A DNA stretch of 6,489 nt. Source: Actinomycetes bacterium. GTDB taxonomy: Bacteria; Actinomycetota; Acidimicrobiia; Spongiisociales; UBA4744. Positions 1-5,807 of the stretch are shown one piece after another. The stretch spans positions 1 to 6,489 of the forward strand of contig JAHEDM010000159.1 in NCBI GenBank assembly GCA_024641205.1. The letters are read 5' to 3'. Each line of letters starts with the position of its first letter. Within the stretch, counting starts at the first letter, position 1. The position numbers and the translations under genes were made by a program. The notes under the pieces were generated by a model that had not been told where the DNA came from, made no database searches, and saw only the letters and a list, made by a program, of their open reading frames with translations.

Positions 1-88
1 AGAGCTGGCGGCACTCTTCCTGGGCAGCACCAGCCACCGGATACTGCATCTCGCCCACTGCGATGTGCTGGTGGTCAAAGGAGGGTGA
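1..88 (+). CDS. C-terminal end of a universal stress protein (UspA-like), partial
   Basis: Only the last 28 codons are present; the reading frame enters at base 2 and stops at TGA 86-88. The visible tail has the pattern Gly-Ser-x-Ser-x-Arg-hydrophobic-x-His-x-Ala-x-Cys-x-Val-Leu-Val-Val-Lys. This is how UspA-family domains end: a Gly-Ser/Thr phosphate-binding segment, then the last helix and the final beta strand. In the family such proteins are small cytoplasmic stress or energy-state sensors, many of which bind ATP. The nucleotide-binding Gly-x-x-Gly-x-x-x-x-x-x-x-x-x-Gly-Ser region lies mostly outside the window, so ATP binding cannot be judged. The gene ends 2 nt before the preferred start of the CBS-BON gene, and its last codons contain that gene's ribosome binding site, so the two are probably co-transcribed. 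The family call rests on a short tail only. Confidence 0.7.
   Translation, partial: ELAALFLGSTSHRILHLAHCDVLVVKGG
79..84 (+). promoter_or_regulatory. Shine-Dalgarno sequence that decides the start of the CBS-BON gene
   Basis: AGGAGG sits inside the last codons of the upstream stress-protein gene. It is 6 nt before GTG 91, ideal spacing, but directly abuts GTG 85, which is too close for normal initiation. It therefore favours GTG 91 over GTG 85 as the start, although GTG 85 would give the common 4-nt stop/start overlap. Confidence 0.75.
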
Positions 89-90
89 CG

Positions 91-726
91 GTGAGAGTGC
101 TCGACATCATGAGCATCGACATTCTGACGGTTGCTCCGGAAGACAGCCTCAAGGCAGCTGCTCGCCAGATGGTTGAACGGGGGGTGAGCGGCCTCCCGGT
201 TGTGAATGCGGAAGGCAGGCTGGTCGGGATCATCACGGAAGCCGACTTTCTGGAAAGGGAAGCGGACCGCAGCCATCGGAGACTCCTCGACGCTCTCATG
301 CACAACCCGGACACGGTCGTAGAAGCTGAAACCGTCGGCGAGGTGATGAGCACCCACCCGGTTGTGATCTATCCGGAAGCGAGTGTCACCGAAGCGGCCC
401 GGGTTATGTCCCATCACCATGTGAAACGGCTGCCGGTTGTCAATGATGAGGGAGTGCTGCAGGGGATCATCAGCCGGGGCGACGTTGTAACGGTATTCAC
501 CCGGCCGGATGATGTCATCGAGGATGAGATTCGTGAGGACATCATCGACCGGGTCTTGTTGCTGGATGGGGATTCGCTCGACGTGGATGTGACAGACGGG
601 ATTGTCCGCCTGTCTGGCCGGGTCCCGACCAGAACCGATCAGCGTCTGCTCGAAGAGATGGTGCGGCGTATCGATGGTGTCGTGAAAATGGAGAGCGACC
701 TCTCCTTCGAAATCGACGACACCTAG
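91..726 (+). CDS. CBS-domain pair protein with C-terminal BON domain
   Basis: The product is about 211 aa. Residues ~5-54 form a first CBS domain (Gly-Leu-Pro-Val-Val, then Gly-Ile-Ile-Thr-Glu-Ala-Asp). Residues ~85-135 form a second (Arg-Leu-Pro-Val-Val, then Gly-Ile-Ile-Ser-Arg-Gly-Asp). Residues ~147-207 resemble a BON domain, with an Asp-Gly-x-Val-x-Leu-Ser-Gly-Arg-Val strand pair followed by a helix and a final strand. CBS pairs usually bind adenosine nucleotides or S-adenosyl compounds and act as energy sensors; BON domains are thought to contact phospholipid or ligands. There is no signal peptide or membrane segment, so it is probably cytoplasmic. GTG 91 is chosen from the AGGAGG at 79-84; GTG 85 would add two residues. 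The gene follows a UspA-like gene and lies 8 nt before a hydrolase gene in an apparent operon that runs into menF. A role as a nucleotide-responsive regulator is family-based; its target is unknown. Confidence 0.88.
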   Translation: MRVLDIMSIDILTVAPEDSLKAAARQMVERGVSGLPVVNAEGRLVGIITEADFLEREADRSHRRLLDALMHNPDTVVEAETVGEVMSTHPVVIYPEASVTEAARVMSHHHVKRLPVVNDEGVLQGIISRGDVVTVFTRPDDVIEDEIREDIIDRVLLLDGDSLDVDVTDGIVRLSGRVPTRTDQRLLEEMVRRIDGVVKMESDLSFEIDDT

Positions 727-734
727 CCGCCGCC

Positions 735-1571
735 TTGCGAGATTCTGTCGCACGTCACGATTGGCCGGGATCGACGTCCGGACACGTGTTTCTGGCTCAT
801 GCCACCGGGTTCTGCAAGGAGGTATGGGATCCGGTAGTTGCCGAGCTGCGGGCCACGGCCTGGGGCGGTTCGATCACCGCTTGGGATGCGCCCGGTCATG
901 GTGACTCGCCTGCCGCTGGAGTGGCTTTCGACTGGTGGGACACCGCCCGCGCAGCTCTCGACGTAATCGCGGCTTGCGAACCGGCCGGCCCGAGGCTCGG
1001 AGTGGGCCACTCGATGGGCGGGGCCACACTGGTGATGGCCGAACTGCTCGCTCCCGGAACGGTGCAGGGGCTGATCCTGATCGAACCCATCATGTTCCCC
1101 CCGCCCTTCCAACGCGTCGAGGAGAACCCGCTGGCGGTCGGAGCGATGCGGCGCCGTGCCTCGTTCGCTTCTCGTCAGGAAGCCCTTGAGAACTTCTCTT
1201 CGAAAGATGCTTTTACTTTGTGGGACGAACGTGCGCTCCAGGCCTACGTGGACGGTGGTCTGGTCGAGCGCGGCGGTCGGTTCTGGCTCGCCTGCGATCC
1301 GGACCTGGAGGCAGATGCCTACCGGTCCGGTACGGCACATGGTGCGTACGCGCGCCTGTCGGAAATAGCGTGTCCGGTTCTCATCGTGGCAGGAGCGTCC
1401 TCGGAAACTCACCCCGAAGCTTTCGTTGAGCACCTGGCCGGTTTGCTGCCCAACAGCCGGTATCGGCTTATTCCCGGGACAGGACACTTCCTGCCCATGG
1501 AACGACCCGATCTGATTGCGGGCCAGATCGCTGACGAGTTTTCAAGGCTCACCACCGACCGATCTGTTTGA
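735..1571 (+). CDS. Alpha/beta hydrolase of unknown substrate
   Basis: A 278-aa protein with an alpha/beta-hydrolase fold. Strand 3 and the oxyanion region are His-Ala-Thr-Gly-Phe (residues 22-26). The Asp-Ala-Pro-Gly-His-Gly-Asp-Ser segment follows at 51-58. The nucleophile elbow Gly-His-Ser-Met-Gly-Gly places the catalytic serine at 93, and the catalytic histidine is H251 in Gly-Thr-Gly-His-Phe. The usual acid after strand 7 is not an Asp: the segment reads Gly-Ala-Ser-Ser-Glu (220-224), so S223 occupies the expected position and E224 is next to it. The start is the least certain part. TTG 735 lies 8 nt after the previous stop with no clear Shine-Dalgarno sequence; the next in-frame start, GTG 786, would cut into the first core strand. 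The stop overlaps the TTG start of menF by 4 nt, so translation may be coupled. MenH is encoded separately at 4638, so this is a different hydrolase (esterase, lipase or C-C hydrolase possible). A link to quinone metabolism is suggested only by position. Confidence 0.85.
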   Translation: MRDSVARHDWPGSTSGHVFLAHATGFCKEVWDPVVAELRATAWGGSITAWDAPGHGDSPAAGVAFDWWDTARAALDVIAACEPAGPRLGVGHSMGGATLVMAELLAPGTVQGLILIEPIMFPPPFQRVEENPLAVGAMRRRASFASRQEALENFSSKDAFTLWDERALQAYVDGGLVERGGRFWLACDPDLEADAYRSGTAHGAYARLSEIACPVLIVAGASSETHPEAFVEHLAGLLPNSRYRLIPGTGHFLPMERPDLIAGQIADEFSRLTTDRSV

Positions 1572-2917
1572 TCAACGTAGAATGCCGGACCGTGCTCATA
1601 CCACCCTTTGTGTTCGAACAACTCGCCGAACGACTCGCCGGTGACGATCGCCACTATCGTTCGGCCTCTGTCTCCGTCGAGACCGATCCGCTCGACCTGG
1701 TCAGAGCAGGAGCGGCTTTGTTCTCGACGGCCGGGTATTTTGGACGACCGGGCGAGCTGGAGATAGGTGGGTTGGGCGTCGCCTGGCGGACCGTTGCTCC
1801 CTACGGTCACGATCGATTCGAAGCGTTGGCAGCCTCTTTGGAATGGATGAAAGGCGTCAACCCACAGCTACGGGCTTTGGTCGGCTTCTCCTTCGACCCG
1901 GACGGACCGCACCGTCCTGAGTGGGATGGGTTCACCTCGACCGCCGCCGTGGTGCCCATGGCGGCCGTCGTTTCCGAAAGAGGTTCGCGCCGTCTCATGG
2001 TCACCTTGCCTCCGGGACGCGCCGCCGGGGAGGTGCTGGCCACGCTGGCCGAGCTGGGGGAGCAGCAACCTCCTGCCGGCATGCAAGCAGCCGACCATGC
2101 CGTTGAATCGCGTCCCGCTCCGGCTGATTGGGTAGAGACCGTGCGCGAGTCCATCGACGCAATCAGGCGTGGAACCATGGACAAGGTGGTTTTGGCCCGT
2201 TCGGTCATCGTTCGTGCCGACGTGGCGCCTGGGGCTTTCGATCTGGTCGGCAGATTGCGTTCGGCCTATCCAGGGTGCTTCTCGTTCGGTTGGCAGGAAG
2301 CCGATGGGACTTTTGTCGGGGCTACCCCCGAGTTGCTGATTGAGCGTCAAGGCGACCGGGTGCGGTCCCAACCTCTGGCCGGGTCTGCGCCGCGCGGTGA
2401 AGGCGAAGAAGAAGATCGAGCGTTGGGGGAGCAGCTCATGGCGAGTGAAAAGGACCGGCGGGAGCATGCGGTCGTTGTCGATGACATCGTCGCCACGCTT
2501 GAACCAATGACCGGGCAGCTGACCGCCCCATCGGCTCCGGCCTTGCTGAAGATGGCCAATGTCCAGCACCTTGCCTCAGAGGTGAGGGGAGTCCTGGAGT
2601 CTCCCCGATCCGTGATTGAAGTCGCCGGCCGTCTCCATCCGACTCCGGCAGTTGCCGGCCTGCCTCTGACCGAGGCCTTGGCGTTCATCAACAAATCTGA
2701 GAGCATCGATCGCGGCTGGTATTCGGGCGGGATCGGGTGGACCGACCCCTCCGGCAACGGGCAGATTGCGGTAGCCCTTCGCTGTGCGCTGGTCAGGGGT
2801 GATACGGCGCACCTGTATGCGGGGGCGGGAATCGTTGCCGGCTCGCGTCCGGAGCGGGAATTAGAAGAAACCCGATTGAAGTTTCGTCCCTTGCTGAATC
2901 TCCTGACCGAGGCCTAA
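1568..2917 (+). CDS. menF: Isochorismate synthase (menaquinone pathway)
   Basis: A 449-aa chorismate-binding enzyme (E. coli MenF is about 430 aa). It isomerises chorismate to isochorismate with Mg2+, the committed step of menaquinone synthesis. Residues ~150-447 form the chorismate-binding domain. Met-Asp-Lys-Val-Val-Leu-Ala-Arg carries the likely catalytic base K206. Ala-Thr-Pro-Glu-Leu-Leu carries the likely general acid E255. Pro-Leu-Ala-Gly-Ser-Ala-Pro-Arg-Gly matches isochorismate and salicylate synthases rather than the Thr-Arg-Pro-Arg-Gly form of anthranilate synthases. His-Pro-Thr-Pro-Ala-Val-Ala-Gly and the C-terminal Ala-Gly-Ala-Gly-Ile-Val-x-Gly-Ser segments complete the metal and substrate site. 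The adjacent menD favours MenF over siderophore-type EntC/DhbC. The start is TTG 1568, overlapping the hydrolase stop (TTGA). GTG 1592 is an alternative: TAGAAT at 1578-1583 lies 8 nt before it and could be a -10 box for a leaderless transcript, but no good -35 is visible. The stop lies 5 nt from the stop of convergent menD. Confidence 0.93.
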   Translation: MINVECRTVLIPPFVFEQLAERLAGDDRHYRSASVSVETDPLDLVRAGAALFSTAGYFGRPGELEIGGLGVAWRTVAPYGHDRFEALAASLEWMKGVNPQLRALVGFSFDPDGPHRPEWDGFTSTAAVVPMAAVVSERGSRRLMVTLPPGRAAGEVLATLAELGEQQPPAGMQAADHAVESRPAPADWVETVRESIDAIRRGTMDKVVLARSVIVRADVAPGAFDLVGRLRSAYPGCFSFGWQEADGTFVGATPELLIERQGDRVRSQPLAGSAPRGEGEEEDRALGEQLMASEKDRREHAVVVDDIVATLEPMTGQLTAPSAPALLKMANVQHLASEVRGVLESPRSVIEVAGRLHPTPAVAGLPLTEALAFINKSESIDRGWYSGGIGWTDPSGNGQIAVALRCALVRGDTAHLYAGAGIVAGSRPERELEETRLKFRPLLNLLTEA

Positions 2918-2922
2918 GCCGC

Positions 2923-4617
2923 CTAGGTGTCGGCCACCGCCCGCCAGGCTTTCTCGTGGATGGCCACGTTCTCAATTCGATTCGTACGGACTTCGACAAG
3001 CCGGGGGTATTCGGCGGGTGTCCCCACGAGTCTCTTGAAGACGGCTTCATCGTCCACCAAATGGTGCTCGATACCGAACAGGTCGGCGGTCGCCTGGAAA
3101 TCGGTCCCATGCGGGGTACCGAGTAGCCGTTCAAAATGCTCGGGGAAGGCCGCCTGCGGAAGGAAGTGAAAGATTCCACCCCCATCGTTGTTGATGACGA
3201 TGACCGTGACGGGTAGTCCGTATCGGGCGGCAGTTCCCAGCGCGGTCAGGTCGTGCAGGAGAGACAGGTCACCACTCAAGACGACGACCGGCCGACCTTC
3301 GGCGGCTGCCCCAAGACCCGAGGAGAGGAGACCGTCGATACCGTTTGCGCCTCGATTGGACAAGAAGCGCACTCTCCGATCGATGGACGGAAAGAAAGCA
3401 TCAACGTCACGAACGGGCATGGAAGATCCAACGTAGAGGAGGGTGTTGTCGGGAAGTGCCTCGGCGAGTGCAATGACGACGGCCGGTTCGCTTGGGAATT
3501 CGATTGAAGAGCCCAACGCCGCACGGGCGGCCTGTTCGGCTTTGTGCCAGGCTGCAGCCCAGCCGGAAGGGGCGGAGGTCATACTCCCGGCCAGCCGGTC
3601 GGCAAAGAAGACGGGGTCGGTGCGGATGACGGTGGCGGCGCTTCCTCCAGGATCCCGCCACCCGGCCTCGTCGACCACGATCTGGCGCATCTGCGGGTGG
3701 TCGGCCAACCAGGTCGAGAGAGCCTTTGAGGTCGGAACCGCCCCGAACCGGATGACGAACTCGGGTGCGAGGTCGTGGTCGAGCCGTCCGATTCGGGCTA
3801 GCGAGTCTCCAGTGGTGATGACCTGGGTGCGATCATGGTCTCCAGCCCGGAGTTGTGACAGCGGATCGGCCAGAATAGGGCTGTTGGCCCGGGCCGCCAG
3901 TGCCGCTACCGCACCGGGGAAGTCCGGTCGATCGAGCGGCCCGGCGATGAGCAAATTGAGGCGGCCGGATACTTGTTTGGCGATCTCTTCCGCGGCAGCC
4001 GCGTCGAGTCCGACCCGTCCAGGCACGTATCTCGGGGTCGGGGGCTGTTCGTTGTGCTCTTCGATGTCGCCCGGAACGATGACCGGCGCTAGCGGATCGC
4101 GAAATGGGAAATTCAGGTGCACAGGACCACTCGGGACGTCCATGGCCGCCGCCCAGGCTCGGGCGGCCAACGTGGCGGGATACCTACCTAAGCGGGGGTC
4201 CGGGGTGGCCGCATCATGGAACCATTTGACCGCGGTGCCGAAAAGGTTGATCTGATCGATCGCTTGGGGTGCGCCGATATCTCGCAGCTCGGGTGGGCGG
4301 TCGGCCGTCAGCAGTAACAGCGGCACCCGGGCCAGGCGTGCTTCAATCGCCGCTGGATGCAGCTCGGCCGCAGCTGTGCCCGAGGTGGTGACCACAGCCA
4401 CCGGCAGGCGGCCCGCTACGGCAAGGCCAAGGGCGAAGAACGCCGACGATCGCTCATCGTGGTGAATCCAATCGGTTATCCCGGGGTGATCGGCGAAGGC
4501 CAGGGCAAGCGGGCTGTTGCGGGAGCCCGGTGTGATGCATACATGACGAAGCCCGAGGTCCGCCAGAGCCGCGACGAAAGCAGTTGTGAAGGCGTAGTTG
4601 CGGTTGCTTCGCTTCAT
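2923..4617 (-). CDS. menD: 2-succinyl-5-enolpyruvyl-6-hydroxy-3-cyclohexene-1-carboxylate (SEPHCHC) synthase
   Basis: A 564-aa thiamine-diphosphate enzyme (E. coli MenD is 556 aa) that decarboxylates 2-oxoglutarate and adds the succinyl-semialdehyde unit to isochorismate, giving SEPHCHC. The N-terminal half holds Thr-Pro-Gly-Ser-Arg-Asn-Ser-Pro with S32 and R33, then His-His-Asp-Glu-Arg with E55, the glutamate expected to activate the cofactor. These residue numbers equal those of the E. coli enzyme when the start is ATG 4617, which strongly supports that start. Leu-Leu-Thr-Ala-Asp-Arg-Pro-Pro-Glu-Leu follows, typical of MenD. The C-terminal half has the ThDP/Mg motif Gly-Asp-Leu-Ser (G449, D450) through Asn-Asn-Asp-Gly-Gly-Gly (around D478). 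The frame stays open upstream to 5313, but that extension is antisense to menH and low-complexity (Pro/Arg/Ala/Ser), so it is rejected. There is no Shine-Dalgarno sequence before ATG 4617, so a leaderless or near-leaderless mRNA is likely. The gene is convergent with menF and divergent from menH. Confidence 0.95.
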   Translation of the reverse strand: MKRSNRNYAFTTAFVAALADLGLRHVCITPGSRNSPLALAFADHPGITDWIHHDERSSAFFALGLAVAGRLPVAVVTTSGTAAAELHPAAIEARLARVPLLLLTADRPPELRDIGAPQAIDQINLFGTAVKWFHDAATPDPRLGRYPATLAARAWAAAMDVPSGPVHLNFPFRDPLAPVIVPGDIEEHNEQPPTPRYVPGRVGLDAAAAEEIAKQVSGRLNLLIAGPLDRPDFPGAVAALAARANSPILADPLSQLRAGDHDRTQVITTGDSLARIGRLDHDLAPEFVIRFGAVPTSKALSTWLADHPQMRQIVVDEAGWRDPGGSAATVIRTDPVFFADRLAGSMTSAPSGWAAAWHKAEQAARAALGSSIEFPSEPAVVIALAEALPDNTLLYVGSSMPVRDVDAFFPSIDRRVRFLSNRGANGIDGLLSSGLGAAAEGRPVVVLSGDLSLLHDLTALGTAARYGLPVTVIVINNDGGGIFHFLPQAAFPEHFERLLGTPHGTDFQATADLFGIEHHLVDDEAVFKRLVGTPAEYPRLVEVRTNRIENVAIHEKAWRAVADT

Positions 4618-4637
4618 GAGCGGCCACAATACAACCC
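4618..4637. promoter_or_regulatory. 20-bp divergent menD/menH start region with overlapping -10-like boxes
   Basis: Only 20 bp separate the ATG codons of menD (4617, minus) and menH (4638, plus), and neither gene has a Shine-Dalgarno sequence. On the plus strand CACAAT at 4625-4630 ends 7 nt before the menH ATG, the spacing expected if transcription begins at the A of ATG. On the minus strand TATTGT (4631 down to 4626, form TAnnnT) ends 8 nt before the menD ATG, placing its start at or 1-2 nt before that codon. The two boxes share 5 bp. Convincing -35 boxes are absent, and any would lie inside the opposite coding sequence. The -10 assignment is inference; the geometry is read directly. Confidence 0.45.
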
Positions 4638-5423
4638 ATGCATGAAAGCGGAGGATTGTGGGTACGCCGGTTTGCGGGTCGACCGCCGCCCTTGGTGGCG
4701 CTGCACGGCTTTTCGCAGACCGGTGCGATGTTCGGAGAGGTCGCCGGCCTGCTCGGGCGGGAAGTGCTCGCCCCGGATCTGCCCGGCCACGGAAGGTCGG
4801 CCGGGACCCCGGTTTCCTTTGCGACCGCGGTGGGCGGCGTCGTTGAGGTGCTTGCCTCTGTGGACGGTCCTGTGCCCTTGGCGGGGTACTCCCAGGGAGG
4901 ACGGGTGGCGCTGGCGGTCGCGCTCGAGCGACCCGACTTGGTGTCACATCTCGTGCTCGTCTCAGCCTCGGCGGGTATTGAGAATGAGGTCGAGCGGAGA
5001 GAGCGGTATCGGTCGGACGAGACGCTGGCTTCCGAGTTGCGTACCGAAGGAATTCCGTCGTTCTTGGACAGATGGTTGGACCAGGCCATATTCGAACGTC
5101 TCCATCGGCGGGGCACGGTGTGGACAGCCGCGGACCGGGCCCTTCGGCTCGAGAATTCGGTTGAGGGCCTGGCCGCGGCTCTGGTCGGGATGGGACAGGG
5201 GGCGCAACCCTATCTGGGCGGGAAGCTGGAGGCGTTGCAGATGCCGGTGTTGGTGATCGCCGGCGGCTTGGACCAGAAATACGTGTCGATTGCACACGCC
5301 ATGTCCCGGGCATTGCGATTCGGAACGCCGTACATCATCCCGGAAGTCGGGCACTCGGTGATCGGCGAGCAACCTTCGGTGGTGGCCGACCTGGTTGCCG
5401 CGTTTCTGACCGGCACGGGTTAG
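4638..5423 (+). CDS. menH: 2-succinyl-6-hydroxy-2,4-cyclohexadiene-1-carboxylate (SHCHC) synthase
   Basis: A 261-aa alpha/beta-hydrolase-fold enzyme that eliminates pyruvate from SEPHCHC to form SHCHC, the step after MenD. The early Leu-His-Gly-Phe-Ser (22-26) forms the oxyanion region, and Asp-Leu-Pro-Gly-His-Gly-x-Ser (47-54) matches MenH. The nucleophile elbow is Gly-Tyr-Ser-Gln-Gly-Gly-Arg, with S85 and the substrate-binding arginine R89. The lid segment Glu-Arg-Arg-Glu-Arg-Tyr-Arg-Ser-Asp (119-127) and W146 resemble the substrate-binding arginine and tryptophan regions of E. coli MenH. D212 (Gly-Gly-Leu-Asp) and H239 (Val-Gly-His-Ser) complete the triad. Pathway context with menD and menF supports MenH rather than a generic hydrolase. 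ATG 4638 puts the His-Gly-Phe motif at residue 23, close to its place in the E. coli protein. A GGAGGA at 4650-4655 has no useful in-frame start after it. The transcript is probably leaderless from the 20-bp region shared with menD. Confidence 0.88.
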   Translation: MHESGGLWVRRFAGRPPPLVALHGFSQTGAMFGEVAGLLGREVLAPDLPGHGRSAGTPVSFATAVGGVVEVLASVDGPVPLAGYSQGGRVALAVALERPDLVSHLVLVSASAGIENEVERRERYRSDETLASELRTEGIPSFLDRWLDQAIFERLHRRGTVWTAADRALRLENSVEGLAAALVGMGQGAQPYLGGKLEALQMPVLVIAGGLDQKYVSIAHAMSRALRFGTPYIIPEVGHSVIGEQPSVVADLVAAFLTGTG

Positions 5424-5600
5424 CGCGACTGGCGCCGGGCGTTGTTGCGGGCTACACCGGGGGAGTCGAGTCTTTCCAAATTTCGGTATGGATAGCGCAT
5501 ATTGAATCTCGTATGATGGCCCTATCGGTCCCTGGCTGCTCCATTCAATTTCGGTGGCTGGGCCAATAAGGGCGCTACCCGGCCCACAACGAACCGCTGG
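5424..5600. other. Noncoding region between convergent menH and the small membrane gene
   Basis: These 177 nt lie between two convergent stop codons. Positions ~5475-5555 are noticeably AT-richer than the flanking genes. They hold a direct repeat AATTTCGGT (5479-5487 and 5547-5555) and an inverted repeat ATTGAAT (5501-5507) with ATTCAAT (5543-5549). A plus-strand TATGAT at 5512-5517 resembles a -10 box without a clear -35. The segment ends in the hairpin listed separately. I see no credible protein in any frame. It may hold transcript ends and possibly a short RNA, but nothing here proves one. Confidence 0.5.
5559..5586. terminator. Strong bulged hairpin, candidate bidirectional terminator
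   Basis: TGGGCC (5559-5564) pairs with GGCCCA (5581-5586), and GGG (5570-5572) pairs with CCC (5578-5580) around the loop CGCTA. The result is a 9-bp stem, 8 of the 9 pairs G-C, with a 5-nt AATAA bulge. It lies 14 nt past the stop of the minus-strand small membrane gene and about 135 nt past the menH stop. No U-run follows on either strand, so it is not a textbook intrinsic terminator, although U-less hairpins are accepted as possible terminators in high-GC Gram-positives. Confidence 0.4.
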
Positions 5601-5804
5601 TCAGTCGTCGCTGGAGTCAGTCGTGGACCGTCGATAAAGGAACAACCCAACCGCAACGCCGGCCCCCACACCTACTGCTATGCCCGCTCCGATGCTGCCG
5701 ATTACCACACCGAGACCTGCACCGATAGCAAGCCCGACGCTCAGTGAAAGGACCCACAAGTAGACGGCCACGTCCGCCTTTGGTTCTTGGTTGTTCGGTT
5801 CCAT
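5601..5804 (-). CDS. Small glycine-zipper membrane protein, 67 aa, function unknown
   Basis: The product has a short charged N-terminus (residues 1-12, Glu/Asn/Lys/Asp), a continuous hydrophobic stretch from ~13 to 57, and a polar tail with two Arg then Ser/Thr/Asp (58-67). The hydrophobic stretch is packed with Gly-x-x-x-Gly and Gly-x-Gly spacings from about residue 24 to 53. It is long enough for two short transmembrane helices forming a hairpin, and the glycine zipper suggests tight helix packing or oligomers. ATG 5804 is chosen because AAGGAGGAG lies 5 nt upstream; the frame stays open to TTG 5900, but that extension is Gly/Pro/Gln-rich, has no ribosome site and would bury this one. I do not recognise a named family beyond glycine-zipper-type small membrane proteins. 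It is the last minus-strand gene before a hairpin, 190 nt after a winged-helix regulator that may or may not control it. Confidence 0.72.
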   Translation of the reverse strand: MEPNNQEPKADVAVYLWVLSLSVGLAIGAGLGVVIGSIGAGIAVGVGAGVAVGLFLYRRSTTDSSDD

Positions 5805-5807
5805 GGC

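Noticed and set aside
723..1487. 254-aa minus-strand open frame opposite the hydrolase
   Set aside because: Composition is typical of an antisense shadow in GC-rich DNA, with no motif, and the plus-strand frame has a full hydrolase core.
1868..2569. 233-aa minus-strand open frame opposite menF
   Set aside because: Arg/Gly/His/Gln-rich shadow with no recognisable fold. The menF frame carries all expected motifs.
2922..2927. CCTAGG palindrome at the menF/menD junction as a terminator
   Set aside because: It is a 6-bp palindrome with no loop and no U-run, partly inside the menD stop; too short to be a terminator.
4357..5256. 299-aa plus-strand open frame crossing the menD/menH junction
   Set aside because: It is antisense to menD and out of frame with menH. 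The Trp/Arg/Gly-rich text has no domain pattern, and both overlapped genes are clearly real.
4618..5313. In-frame upstream extension of menD to 5313, giving a 796-aa fusion-like protein
   Set aside because: The extra ~230 residues are low-complexity Pro/Arg/Ala/Ser text exactly antisense to menH. The E. coli-like residue numbering of MenD fits ATG 4617.
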